From NCBI GenBank assembly GCA_000434735.1, contig FR881211.1:1-46370 (forward strand): a stretch of 46,370 bases of DNA, given 5' to 3'. The translations under genes and the position numbers were made by a program. This document shows, piece after piece, positions 31,487-40,741 of this stretch; positions within the stretch are counted from its first letter, which is position 1, and each line of letters begins with the position of its first letter. The notes below the pieces were generated by a model. It searched no databases. It saw only the letters and a list, made by a program, of their open reading frames with translations, and was not told the DNA's origin. This DNA comes from Bacteroides sp. CAG:530. Its GTDB lineage: Bacteria > Bacteroidota > Bacteroidia > Bacteroidales > Bacteroidaceae.

Positions 31487-34400
31487 ATGGCGATTAGACT
31501 GAATAAAGTAACAAGAGACTTAAATGTAGGAATAGCGACAGTAGTAGACTTTTTGCAGAAGAAAGGATATGAGGTAGAAGCTAATCCGAATTATAAAATT
31601 AATGATGAACAATATGCTGCACTTGTAAAAGAGTTCAGTAAGGACAAGGATTTGAAGTTAGAGTCGGATAAGATTTCACAAGGACGGCAGAATAAGGAAC
31701 GTAATAAAGGTCCTGTATCTATCAACGACCGACAGGAAGAAGCTAAGCCTAAATCAGAGAATGATGATGCGGCTGTTACTGGCGTAAGACATTTGAAGTT
31801 GAAAACTGTTGGCAAGATTGATCTGGACAATTTGAATAAGCCAAAGGCTAAACCGGCTGTGGTAGAGCCTGTTGAGGTGGATAAGAAAAAACAGCAGGCA
31901 GAGGTGGCTCCTGTCAAGACAGAAGTGAAGACAGAGGTGAAGCCAGAACCGAAGCCAGAGGTGAAGGAGCAGGTGAGTGTAAAACCTGAGATGCCTAAGA
32001 AAGCCGAAGCGGCTCCTAAGCAAGAGGAGAAAAAAGTTGAAGCTCCTACGCAGAAAGAAACCGTAAACACTGTAAACGATAATTTGAAACAGCCGGAGAG
32101 CAAACCGGAAGATTTAAAGCCAATGCTGAAGGAAGAAAAAAAAGAAATGCCCGCTGCACAGACCGGGAAACAAGAAGACGAGGTTTTTAAAATTCGTCCG
32201 ACAGAGTTTAAATCAAAGATTAATGTGGTTGGACAGATTGACCTTGCCGCATTGAATCAGTCTACTCGTCCGAAGAAGAAATCTAAAGAGGAGAGACGTA
32301 AAGAACGTGATGAAAAAGATAAGCAGCGTTTGGAACAGCGTAAGCAGATGAAAGACGCTATTATCAAGGAAATCAGAAAAACTGATGAAAAGTCGGATAA
32401 GGCTGGTGCTAATGCCGGCGATGCTTCGGCTAAGAAGAAGCGTAATCGCATCAACAAAGAAAGAGTGGATATCAACACTATTGGTAATAACGGCATGTCT
32501 CAGGGTGGACGCAATGACCGACAGAATAAATCGGGCAATGCCGGACAGCAGAACGGTGGTGGTAAGCACAATAAAGATCGTTTCAAAAAACCTGCTCCTA
32601 AAGCGGAGGTTAGCGACGAGGATGTAGCAAAGCAGGTAAAAGAAACTTTGGCTCGTCTTACAAACAAAGGAAAAAATAAAGCTGCCAAGTATCGTAAGGA
32701 GAAACGCGAGGTTATTCAGAACCGTCAGCAAGAGCTGGAACTGGAAGAACAGGAAGAAAGCAAAATCTTGAAACTGACAGAGTTTGTAACTGCAAACGAG
32801 TTGGCAAACATGATGAATGTGTCGGTAACTCAGGTTATCTCTACATGTATGAGTGTAGGTATTATGGTTTCTATCAATCAGCGCTTGGATGCTGAAACTA
32901 TTAACTTGGTGGCCGAAGAATTCGGATATAAGACTGAATATGTCAGTGCGGAAGTATCGCAGGCGGTAGAAGAAGAGGTTGATGCTGAAGAAGACTTGCT
33001 TCCACGTGCTCCTATCGTAACCGTCATGGGTCATGTTGACCACGGTAAGACTTCTTTGCTCGACTATATTCGTAAGGCAAACGTTATCGCTGGTGAGGCC
33101 GGAGGTATTACTCAGCACATTGGTGCGTATAACGTGAAGTTGGAGGATGGTCGTCATATTACATTCCTCGATACTCCGGGTCACGAAGCGTTTACAGCTA
33201 TGCGTGCTCGTGGTGCTAAGGTAACCGACGTGGTTATCATTATCGTTGCAGCCGATGATAACGTGATGCCTCAGACTAAAGAAGCTATTAATCACGCAAT
33301 GGCAGCAGGTGTACCTATTGTTTTTGCGATAAATAAGGTAGATAAGCCAAGTGCCAACCCTGATAAGATTAAAGAGGAATTGGCGGCTATGAATTTCTTG
33401 GTAGAAGAATGGGGTGGTAAATACCAGTCACAGGATATCTCGGCCAAGAAGGGTACAGGCGTTAAGGAATTGCTCGAAAAAGTATTGCTCGAAGCTGAAA
33501 TGCTTGACTTGAAAGCTAATCCTAACCGTAAGGCTACAGGTTCTATCATCGAATCTTCATTGGATAGAGGACGTGGTTATGTGGCTACAGTATTGGTATC
33601 TAACGGTACATTGCACGTAGGTGACATAGTTTTGGCGGGTACTTATTATGGTAAGGTTAAGGCTATGTTTAACGAACGTAACCAGCGCTTGAAAGAAGCT
33701 GGTCCTTCAGAACCGGTATTGATTTTGGGTCTTAACGGAGCGCCTTCGGCAGGTGATACTTTCCACGTATTCGATACAGATCAGGAAGCGCGCGAAATCG
33801 CCAACAAGCGTGAACAGTTGGCTCGCGAGCAAGGTCTGCGTACTCAGAAGATGCTTACTCTTGATGAGGTGGGCCGTCGTTTGGCTTTGGGTGACTTCCA
33901 TGAATTGAACGTAATCGTTAAGGGTGACGTGGATGGTTCTGTAGAAGCATTGAGCGACTCATTGATCAAGTTGTCTACAGAGCAGATTCAGGTTAATGTA
34001 ATCCATAAGGGTGTAGGTCAGATTTCTGAATCGGATGTATCTTTGGCGGCTGCTTCGGATGCCATCATCGTTGGTTTCCAGGTTCGTCCTTCTGGTCAGG
34101 CTGCTAAATTGGCAGAACAAGAAGGTGTAGACATCCGTAAGTATTCTATCATCTACGATGCTATAGAAGAAGTGAAGTCGGCAATGGAAGGTATGCTTGC
34201 TCCTACATTGAAAGAGCAGGTTACTTCTACAATCGAAGTCCGCGAGGTATTTAATATCAGTAAAGTGGGATTGGTTGCCGGTGCTATGGTTAAGACTGGT
34301 AAGGTTAAACGTTCTGATAAGGCTCGTTTGATTCGTGATGGTATCGTAATATTTACAGGTAGCATCAACGCCTTGAAGCGCTTTAAGGATGACGTGAAGG

Positions 34401-34510
34401 AAGTAGGTACTAACTTTGAGTGTGGTATCAGCTTGACTAACTGCAATGATATTAAGGTTGGCGACGTTATTGAAACGTTTGAAGAAGTAGAAGTAAAACA
34501 GACTTTGTAA
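31487..34510 (+). CDS. infB: Translation initiation factor IF-2
   Basis: A 1007-residue IF-2, the GTPase that brings initiator tRNA to the 30S subunit. The N-terminal IF2_N helix-turn (MAIRLNKVTRDLNVGIATVVDFLQKKG) leads into a long charged, low-complexity linker (about 80-420, rich in K, E, P and Q, with repeats of VKTEVKTEVKPEPKPEVK type). A second IF2_N-like unit (about 428-480) precedes the G domain: G1 GHVDHGKTS from residue 515, DTPGHEAF (G3) and NKVDKP (G4). The C-terminal domains II-IV follow. The long linker explains the size. Third gene of the rimP-nusA-infB operon. Confidence 0.96.
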   Translation: MAIRLNKVTRDLNVGIATVVDFLQKKGYEVEANPNYKINDEQYAALVKEFSKDKDLKLESDKISQGRQNKERNKGPVSINDRQEEAKPKSENDDAAVTGVRHLKLKTVGKIDLDNLNKPKAKPAVVEPVEVDKKKQQAEVAPVKTEVKTEVKPEPKPEVKEQVSVKPEMPKKAEAAPKQEEKKVEAPTQKETVNTVNDNLKQPESKPEDLKPMLKEEKKEMPAAQTGKQEDEVFKIRPTEFKSKINVVGQIDLAALNQSTRPKKKSKEERRKERDEKDKQRLEQRKQMKDAIIKEIRKTDEKSDKAGANAGDASAKKKRNRINKERVDINTIGNNGMSQGGRNDRQNKSGNAGQQNGGGKHNKDRFKKPAPKAEVSDEDVAKQVKETLARLTNKGKNKAAKYRKEKREVIQNRQQELELEEQEESKILKLTEFVTANELANMMNVSVTQVISTCMSVGIMVSINQRLDAETINLVAEEFGYKTEYVSAEVSQAVEEEVDAEEDLLPRAPIVTVMGHVDHGKTSLLDYIRKANVIAGEAGGITQHIGAYNVKLEDGRHITFLDTPGHEAFTAMRARGAKVTDVVIIIVAADDNVMPQTKEAINHAMAAGVPIVFAINKVDKPSANPDKIKEELAAMNFLVEEWGGKYQSQDISAKKGTGVKELLEKVLLEAEMLDLKANPNRKATGSIIESSLDRGRGYVATVLVSNGTLHVGDIVLAGTYYGKVKAMFNERNQRLKEAGPSEPVLILGLNGAPSAGDTFHVFDTDQEAREIANKREQLAREQGLRTQKMLTLDEVGRRLALGDFHELNVIVKGDVDGSVEALSDSLIKLSTEQIQVNVIHKGVGQISESDVSLAAASDAIIVGFQVRPSGQAAKLAEQEGVDIRKYSIIYDAIEEVKSAMEGMLAPTLKEQVTSTIEVREVFNISKVGLVAGAMVKTGKVKRSDKARLIRDGIVIFTGSINALKRFKDDVKEVGTNFECGISLTNCNDIKVGDVIETFEEVEVKQTL

Positions 34511-34533
34511 TTTAAGGAACTGTTATTGAAATA

Positions 34534-34606
34534 AAACTACGCGGACTACGCAGATAAACGGACGTATAAGTCCGTATAATCCGTGTTGTTCGCGTAGTTT
34601 GTTTTT
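34534..34606 (+). terminator. Palindromic element between infB and cvpA, terminator-like
   Basis: AAACTACGCG (34534-34543) pairs perfectly with CGCGTAGTTT (34591-34600). An inner ACGGAC/GTCCGT stem and the short direct repeat ACTACGCGG/ACTACGCAG lie inside, and GTTTTTATC follows. It may end most infB transcription before cvpA. The style resembles interspersed palindromic repeats common in Bacteroidetes genomes. Confidence 0.6.
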
Positions 34607-34625
34607 ATCGATATTTTAATAAAAG

Positions 34626-35174
34626 ATGGAATCATTAGATTTAGTCATTGTTATAATGCTGGCGTTAGGTGCTATCGTTGGCTTTATGAAAGGCTTTATA
34701 AAGCAGGTTATTTCCATGGTGGGTTTGATAGCCGGACTGTTGGTGGCCCGTGCATTATTTGGTGCTGTAGGCGAAAAACTTGCTGTACAAGTCGGAGCGT
34801 CCGTTACTTTCGGACAGATACTGGCTTTCTTTCTTATTTGGATAATCGTGCCGATAGGACTTTCTATAGTAGCGTCGGTTCTTACTAAAGTTGTTAGTAT
34901 GGCCAAGTTGGGCTTTTTCAATCGGTGGTTAGGCTCAGGCATAGGGCTAATTAAGTACGGACTGTTAGTAAGTATGTTTATTAACTTGATAGAGTTTGTC
35001 GATTCTAACAATCAGCTTATTTTTGCAGAGAAAAAGCAAGCGTCGGTTATGTATTATCCGATGCAGCGTTTTGCCGGAGTATTCGCTCCAGCATTTAAGA
35101 CGATTACAAAGAGTGTAAAGGAGCAGTTGCTTAAATCTAACAGCGACAGCGATACTACTAATATAGAACAATAA
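34626..35174 (+). CDS. CvpA-family inner membrane protein
   Basis: A 182-residue protein of the CvpA family with four hydrophobic segments (about 4-22, 28-48, 62-86 and 98-120). The conserved GAIVGFMKGFIKQVISMVGLIAG start and the RWLGSGIGLIKYGLLVSMFI stretch are family-typical. The hydrophilic C-terminus (about 135-182) ends in a Ser/Asp-rich tail. The family was named for colicin V production in E. coli; its molecular role is unsettled, with envelope homeostasis suggested. The sufB gene begins 11 bases after its stop, so it is probably cotranscribed with the suf genes. Confidence 0.85.
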   Translation: MESLDLVIVIMLALGAIVGFMKGFIKQVISMVGLIAGLLVARALFGAVGEKLAVQVGASVTFGQILAFFLIWIIVPIGLSIVASVLTKVVSMAKLGFFNRWLGSGIGLIKYGLLVSMFINLIEFVDSNNQLIFAEKKQASVMYYPMQRFAGVFAPAFKTITKSVKEQLLKSNSDSDTTNIEQ

Positions 35175-35185
35175 ATAGATTTAAA

Positions 35186-36637
35186 ATGCAGATAGAACCC
35201 AATAAATATGTAAAAGAACTGACGCAGGAGAAGTATAAATATGGCTTCACTACTGATGTTCATACAGACATTATAGATAAGGGGCTTAACGAGGATGTGG
35301 TTCGTCTCATTTCTGCCAAGAAAGGAGAACCGGAATGGTTACTCGATTTCAGATTGAAAGCTTTCCGTTATTGGCAGACTTTAGAAATGCCGACTTGGGC
35401 ACATCTCGATATTCCCGAAATAGATTATCAGGCGATATCTTATTACGCAGACCCGACAAAGAAAAAAGAAGGTCCGAAGAGCGTAGAAGAAATCGACCCT
35501 GAATTAATAAAGACATTCGATAAGTTAGGTATTCCTCTCGAAGAACGCTTGGCGTTGAGCGGAATGGCGGTAGATGCCGTTATGGACTCTGTTTCTGTGA
35601 AGACTACTTTTAAAGAGACATTGATGGACAAGGGCATTATCTTCTGTTCTATCAGCGAGGCCGTACGCGAGCATCCCGATTTGGTAAAACAATATCTTGG
35701 CTCGGTAGTTGGCTATCGCGATAATTTCTTCGCCGCTCTTAACTCGGCTGTGTTTAGCGACGGTTCGTTTGTCTACATACCTAAGGGTGTTCGTTGCCCA
35801 ATGGAACTTTCAACTTACTTCCGTATCAACGCTGCCAACACTGGTCAGTTTGAACGTACATTGATTGTGGCTGATGACGATAGTTACGTATCATACTTGG
35901 AAGGTTGTACCGCCCCGATGCGCGACGAGAATCAGCTTCATGCGGCAATTGTAGAAATTGTAGTTATGAACCGTGCGGAAGTTAAGTACTCTACCGTACA
36001 GAACTGGTATCCGGGCGATGCGCAGGGTAAAGGTGGTGTATATAACTTCGTAACTAAGCGTGGAAACTGTAAGGGAGTAGACAGTAAGTTGTCTTGGACT
36101 CAGGTAGAAACAGGTTCGGCTATTACATGGAAATATCCAAGCTGTATACTTACTGGCGATAATTCTACCGCCGAATTCTATTCTGTTGCGGTGACAAATA
36201 ATTATCAGCAGGCCGATACTGGTACCAAGATGATTCATTTAGGAAAGAATACACGTTCTACTATTGTAAGTAAAGGTATCAGTGCCGGAAAGAGCCAGAA
36301 CTCTTATCGCGGATTGGTGCGTGTAGCAGAGCGTGCCGAAAATGCCCGAAACTATAGCCAGTGCGACTCGTTGTTACTTGGCAGTAATTGCGGAGCGCAT
36401 ACGTTCCCTTATATGGATATTCATAACGAAACGGCTGTAGTAGAACACGAAGCTACTACTTCTAAGATTTCGGAAGAACAGTTGTTCTATTGCAATCAAC
36501 GCGGTATCACTACAGAAGATGCTGTGGGTTTGATTGTTAACGGATATGCAAAGGAAGTTATCAACAAGCTGCCTATGGAGTTTGCTGTTGAGGCTCAGAA
36601 GTTGCTTTCGGTTTCTCTAGAAGGAAGTGTAGGATAA
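35186..36637 (+). CDS. sufB: Fe-S cluster assembly scaffold protein SufB
   Basis: A 483-residue SufB. The usual N-terminal YGFTTDVHTDIIDKGL and WLLDFRLKAFRYWQTL region, the long beta-helix core with FVYIPKGVRCPMELSTYFRIN, YLEGCTAPM and QNWYPGDAQGKGGVYNFVTKRG, and the C-terminal HEATTSKISEEQLFYCNQRGI are all present, at normal length. With SufC and SufD it forms the SufBC2D scaffold that builds Fe-S clusters from sulfur delivered by SufS. First gene of sufBCDS, 34 bases before sufC. Confidence 0.96.
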   Translation: MQIEPNKYVKELTQEKYKYGFTTDVHTDIIDKGLNEDVVRLISAKKGEPEWLLDFRLKAFRYWQTLEMPTWAHLDIPEIDYQAISYYADPTKKKEGPKSVEEIDPELIKTFDKLGIPLEERLALSGMAVDAVMDSVSVKTTFKETLMDKGIIFCSISEAVREHPDLVKQYLGSVVGYRDNFFAALNSAVFSDGSFVYIPKGVRCPMELSTYFRINAANTGQFERTLIVADDDSYVSYLEGCTAPMRDENQLHAAIVEIVVMNRAEVKYSTVQNWYPGDAQGKGGVYNFVTKRGNCKGVDSKLSWTQVETGSAITWKYPSCILTGDNSTAEFYSVAVTNNYQQADTGTKMIHLGKNTRSTIVSKGISAGKSQNSYRGLVRVAERAENARNYSQCDSLLLGSNCGAHTFPYMDIHNETAVVEHEATTSKISEEQLFYCNQRGITTEDAVGLIVNGYAKEVINKLPMEFAVEAQKLLSVSLEGSVG

Positions 36638-36671
36638 GTTTAGGCAGACGAATATTAAAACAGAAACAATT

Positions 36672-37424
36672 ATGTTAGAAATAAAGGATTTACATGCCAA
36701 TATCAATGGCAAAGAGATATTAAAAGGAATCAATCTTACGGTAAAGGCTGGAGAGGTGCATGCTATTATGGGACCTAATGGTTCTGGTAAGAGTACTCTT
36801 AGCAATGTCTTGGTAGGACATCCGGCTTATGAAGTAACCAAAGGTTCGGTTACATTCGACGGAAAAGATCTTTTGGCATTGTCGCCTGCCGACCGTAGCC
36901 ATGAGGGATTGTTCCTTTCATTTCAGTATCCGGTAGAAATTCCGGGCGTAAGCATGGTTAACTTTATGCGTACCGCTGTAAATGAGCAGCGCAAGTATAA
37001 AGGTCTGCCTGCACTTACAGCAAGCGAGTTCTTGAAACTGATGCGCCAGAAGCGTGAAATTGTGGAACTCGACAGTAAGTTGGCAAACCGTTCGGTAAAC
37101 GAAGGTTTCTCTGGTGGTGAAAAGAAACGTAACGAAATCTTCCAGATGGCTATGTTGGAGCCTAAGTTGAGCATCCTTGATGAAACAGACTCAGGTCTTG
37201 ACATCGACGCTCTCCGCATCGTGGCAGAAGGAGTAAACAAACTGAAGACTCCCGAAACAAGCTGTATCGTCATTACTCACTATCAGCGTTTGCTCGATTA
37301 CATTAAGCCCGATATCGTACATGTTCTTTATAAAGGACGTATCGTGAAGACTGCAGGACCGGAATTGGCTTTGGAACTTGAAGAAAAAGGATACGACTGG
37401 ATTAAGAAAGAATTAGGAGAATAA
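36672..37424 (+). CDS. sufC: SufBCD complex ATPase SufC
   Basis: A 250-residue ABC-type ATPase. Walker A GPNGSGKS (residues 34-41), signature FSGGEKKRNEI, Walker B LSILDETDSGLD and the H-loop VITHYQRLLDYI are intact. It is cytoplasmic, without membrane segments, and powers conformational change of the SufBC2D scaffold during cluster assembly. The sufD start follows 2 bases after its stop, consistent with strict co-expression. Confidence 0.96.
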   Translation: MLEIKDLHANINGKEILKGINLTVKAGEVHAIMGPNGSGKSTLSNVLVGHPAYEVTKGSVTFDGKDLLALSPADRSHEGLFLSFQYPVEIPGVSMVNFMRTAVNEQRKYKGLPALTASEFLKLMRQKREIVELDSKLANRSVNEGFSGGEKKRNEIFQMAMLEPKLSILDETDSGLDIDALRIVAEGVNKLKTPETSCIVITHYQRLLDYIKPDIVHVLYKGRIVKTAGPELALELEEKGYDWIKKELGE

Positions 37425-37426
37425 GC

Positions 37427-38770
37427 ATGAAAGCAGAACAGCAATATATAGATCTTTTCTCGCAATACGAGGCGCTGATATGCAGCAATAGTGCCGAGGC
37501 TCTGAATGCGCCGCGTGCACAGGCATTTGCTGATTTCGAGCGTATGGGATTCCCTACTCGTAAGCAAGAGAAGTACAAATATACCGATACCGAGAAATAC
37601 TTCGCTCCCGATTACGGATTGAATCTGAATCGGTTGGAGATTCCGGTTAATCCTTATGAGGTATTTAAGTGTGATGTGCCTAATATGAGCACTTCTCTCT
37701 ATTTTGTAGTAAACGACGTATTCGATAAGCACGTACATCCTTCTGCTCAGTTGCCCGAAGGTGTTTTGTTCGGTAGCTTGCGAGACATGGCTACAGAGCA
37801 TCCGGAACTAATTAAGAAGTATTACGGTAAGTTGGCAGATACATCGAAAGATGCAATTACAGCATTTAATACGATGTTCGCTCAGGATGGTGTTTTGATG
37901 TACATCCCGAAGAATGTGGTGATGGATAAGCCTATTCAGTTGGTTAATATCCTTCGTGCGGATGTAGACTTTATGGTGAATCGCCGTATTCTTATTATTG
38001 TAGAAGACGGAGCACAGGCTAAGTTGTTGATTTGCGACCATGCGATGGATGAAGTCAACTTCTTGTCGACTCAGGTAATTGAGGCGTTTATTGGTGACGG
38101 TGCAGTGTTCGACTTGTATGAGTTGGAAGAAACACACAACAGTACCGTGCGCTTCAGCAATTTGTACGTCAATCAAGAGGCTAACAGCAACGTGCTGTTA
38201 AACGGTATGACGCTTCACAACGGAACTACACGAAACACTACCGAAGTAACTCTGGCTGGGCGTGGCGCTGAAGTAAACCTCTGCGGTATGGCCATAGCCG
38301 ATAAGAACGAACAGATAGACAACAATACATTTATAGACCATAAGGTTTCTGATTGTACCAGCAACGAACTTTTCAAATACGTGCTCGATGATAGCGCAGT
38401 AGGAGCGTTTGCCGGAAAGGTATTAGTTCGCGAAGGTGCACAGCATACCAGCTCGCAGCAGACTAACCGCAATCTTTGTGCTACTCGCGAAGCACGTATG
38501 TACACTCAGCCGCAGTTGGAAATTTATGCCGATGATGTTAAATGTTCGCATGGAGCAACCGTAGGTCAGCTCGATGAAAACGCATTGTTCTATATGCAGC
38601 AGCGAGGCATTTCGTTGAAAGAAGCACGCTTGCTGTTGATGTTTGCGTTCGTAAACGAGGTGGTGGACAATATTCGTATGGAAGCATTGAAAGACCGCTT
38701 GCATTTGTTGGTAGAAAAACGTTTTCGTGGCGAGTTGAACAAGTGTCAAGGATGTGCTATCTGTAAATAA
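37427..38770 (+). CDS. sufD: Fe-S cluster assembly protein SufD
   Basis: A 447-residue SufD, the SufB paralogue in the scaffold. The N-terminal helical part (PRAQAFADFERMGFPTRKQEKYKYTD) and the beta-helix core (DGVLMYIPKNVVMDKPIQLVNI, ANSNVLLNGMTLHNGTTRNTTEV) are typical. So is the C-terminal region KCSHGATVGQLDENALFYMQQRGIS, with the conserved C and H residues used at the SufB interface. The chain ends in a Cys-rich NKCQGCAICK tail. It lies between sufC (2-base gap) and sufS (15-base gap). Confidence 0.95.
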   Translation: MKAEQQYIDLFSQYEALICSNSAEALNAPRAQAFADFERMGFPTRKQEKYKYTDTEKYFAPDYGLNLNRLEIPVNPYEVFKCDVPNMSTSLYFVVNDVFDKHVHPSAQLPEGVLFGSLRDMATEHPELIKKYYGKLADTSKDAITAFNTMFAQDGVLMYIPKNVVMDKPIQLVNILRADVDFMVNRRILIIVEDGAQAKLLICDHAMDEVNFLSTQVIEAFIGDGAVFDLYELEETHNSTVRFSNLYVNQEANSNVLLNGMTLHNGTTRNTTEVTLAGRGAEVNLCGMAIADKNEQIDNNTFIDHKVSDCTSNELFKYVLDDSAVGAFAGKVLVREGAQHTSSQQTNRNLCATREARMYTQPQLEIYADDVKCSHGATVGQLDENALFYMQQRGISLKEARLLLMFAFVNEVVDNIRMEALKDRLHLLVEKRFRGELNKCQGCAICK

Positions 38771-38785
38771 GTAGATACGTTTATT

Positions 38786-40000
38786 ATGTACGATATAGAG
38801 AAAATAAGAGAAGATTTTCCGATACTGTCGCGTACGGTGTACAATAAGCCGTTGGTTTATCTCGACAATGGGGCTACAACTCAGAAGCCGCGTTGCGTGG
38901 TAGAGTCTATTACTGACGAGTATTATTCGGTAAATTCAAATGTGCATCGTGGTGTACATTTCCTGTCTCAGCAGGCTACTAATCTGCATGAAGCTTCGCG
39001 CGAAACGGTACGACGTTTTATTAACGCACGTAGTACATCGGAGATAGTGTTTACTCGTGGTACTACGGAGAGCATTAATCTGGTAGCGGCTACTTTTGCC
39101 GATAGTCAGATGAAAGAAGGCGAAGAAGTGATTGTTTCTGTGATGGAGCATCATAGCAATATCGTTTCGTGGCAGTTGCAGGCTGCGCGTAAAGGAATAG
39201 TGCTGAAGGTTATTCCGATGAACGACAGAGGTGAGTTGCTGATTGATGAATACGAGAAACTATTTTCTTCGCGTACTCGTATCGTATCGGTGGCTCATGT
39301 ATCGAATGTTCTTGGCACTGTAAATCCGGTGAAGGAAATCATAAAGATTGCTCATGCTCATGGTGTGCCGGTATTGGTAGACGGAGCGCAGAGCATTCCG
39401 CATCTTCCGGTCGACGTTCAGGACTTGGATGCCGACTTCTTCGTATTTAGCGGACATAAGGTATATGGTCCTACAGGAATCGGAGTGCTTTACGGAAAAG
39501 AAAATTGGCTCGACCGTTTGCCGCCTTATCAAGGTGGAGGTGAGATGATAAAGAATGTAAGTTTCGAAAAAACTACGTTCAATGAGCTTCCGTTTAAGTT
39601 TGAAGCAGGAACTCCCGATTATATTGGCAGTACTGCGTTGGCTAAGGCTCTCGATTATGTTTCTGCCATCGGCATGGATAATATAGCAGCCTACGAGCAT
39701 GAGTTGACCGACTATGCCATAGCACGAATGAAAGAGATAGAAGGCATGCGTATCTTTGGCGAAGCCGAGCGGAGGGGTGGGGTAATATCATTCCTTGTAG
39801 GCAATATTCATCATCTGGATATGGGTACATTGCTCGACCGTTTGGGAATAGCCGTACGCACAGGACATCATTGTGCAGAGCCGTTGATGCGACGCTTGGG
39901 TATAGAAGGTACAGTACGAGCTTCGTTTGGCTTGTATAACACCAAGGCCGAAGTGGATGCTTTGGTTGCCGGAATAGCACGTGTAAGCCGTATGTTTTGA
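38786..40000 (+). CDS. sufS: Cysteine desulfurase SufS
   Basis: A 404-residue PLP-dependent group II cysteine desulfurase. The PLP lysine is K225 in FSGHKVYGPTG and the sulfur-carrying cysteine is C363 in RTGHHCAEPLM; YLDNGATTQKP and SVMEHHSNIVSWQ are the usual N-terminal motifs. It converts cysteine to alanine and a persulfide for the SufBC2D scaffold. A SufE or SufU partner is not encoded nearby. Last gene of the suf operon, ending at a terminator. Confidence 0.96.
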   Translation: MYDIEKIREDFPILSRTVYNKPLVYLDNGATTQKPRCVVESITDEYYSVNSNVHRGVHFLSQQATNLHEASRETVRRFINARSTSEIVFTRGTTESINLVAATFADSQMKEGEEVIVSVMEHHSNIVSWQLQAARKGIVLKVIPMNDRGELLIDEYEKLFSSRTRIVSVAHVSNVLGTVNPVKEIIKIAHAHGVPVLVDGAQSIPHLPVDVQDLDADFFVFSGHKVYGPTGIGVLYGKENWLDRLPPYQGGGEMIKNVSFEKTTFNELPFKFEAGTPDYIGSTALAKALDYVSAIGMDNIAAYEHELTDYAIARMKEIEGMRIFGEAERRGGVISFLVGNIHHLDMGTLLDRLGIAVRTGHHCAEPLMRRLGIEGTVRASFGLYNTKAEVDALVAGIARVSRMF

Positions 40001-40025
40001 TAGACAAGTATCAACATAAACATAA

Positions 40026-40080
40026 CAACCTCCCGTATCATGTTCACAGTGTGAGCGGATGCGGGAGGTTGCTTGTTTTG
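40026..40080. terminator. Terminator between sufS and the convergent YhcH gene
   Basis: A 14-bp stem (CAACCTCCCGTATC 40026-40039 with 40058-40071, one wobble) is followed by CTTGTTTTG on the plus strand and by TTATGTTTATG on the minus strand, so it may serve both converging transcripts. Confidence 0.75.
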
Positions 40081-40092
40081 TAGCCGTTGCTA

Positions 40093-40713
40093 TTATTTCA
40101 CGTAGTCTAACTTAATGACGATAACTCGGATGGTTTGGTCGGGCTTATCAGTTTCTATCTTTGCGATATGCCAGTCGCAAGGGAAGAACAAGAAGAAACG
40201 TTCTGGAGTAGAATCAACAAACATGGTTTTGTCTACCTGATAATCGTAAGTGATGATATCCGGCTTCCATTCTCTGTTGGGCTTAGATGTAGCATGGTCT
40301 AATAATCCGAAACGTTCGTTGCCTTTTACTACATACTGCAAGTCGATATGATAGTAGTGCGATTCTGTTCCACGTTTAGCCAACGGGTCGTTCTTGCTAT
40401 CTTCTACAGATGCTACCAAGTCGGTACCTTCAATTTTGTGGCGTCCTTTTTCTATAGTCAGCAAATCGTGTGTAGCCAACCATTTGAAAGCGGCATCCCA
40501 CTGCGCTTTATTCTTCTCATATTGAGTTTTGAATTCTACCAAGTTGGTACAAACATCGGGCAGAGCCTTAAATCCGTTGCTCCATGAGCGCTGCATAGTC
40601 CAATTGAGCGCATCAGTATATGCATTTGCCTTCTTGCCGCCTCGCGCATAAGTGTTAATGCTACCCATTACGGTAAGCAGGATTACTGTCAGTACATAAA
40701 AAATCTTTTTCAT
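40093..40713 (-). CDS. YhcH/YjgK/YiaL (TabA-like) family protein, exported
   Basis: A 206-residue protein with a signal peptide (MKKIFYVLTVILLTVMGSINTYA), followed by a domain of the YhcH/YjgK/YiaL family. The cupin-like core is seen in ESHYYHIDLQYVVKGNERFGL (about 117-137) and FFLFFPCDWHIAKIE (about 173-187), with the histidines, acidic residue and final histidine expected to hold a metal. Relatives include sugar anomerases and the toxin-antitoxin biofilm protein TabA, but most are cytoplasmic, so the exported form is notable. It starts 28 bases after the stop of the upstream kinase gene and may share its transcript. The substrate is unknown. Confidence 0.8.
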   Translation of the reverse strand: MKKIFYVLTVILLTVMGSINTYARGGKKANAYTDALNWTMQRSWSNGFKALPDVCTNLVEFKTQYEKNKAQWDAAFKWLATHDLLTIEKGRHKIEGTDLVASVEDSKNDPLAKRGTESHYYHIDLQYVVKGNERFGLLDHATSKPNREWKPDIITYDYQVDKTMFVDSTPERFFLFFPCDWHIAKIETDKPDQTIRVIVIKLDYVK

Positions 40714-40741
40714 AATGTTTTTTGTTTTATAGAGTTATTAG

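Noticed and set aside
32213..33295. 360-residue antisense ORF within infB
   Set aside because: Complement of the IF-2 coding region; composition reflects the codon pattern of the opposite strand.
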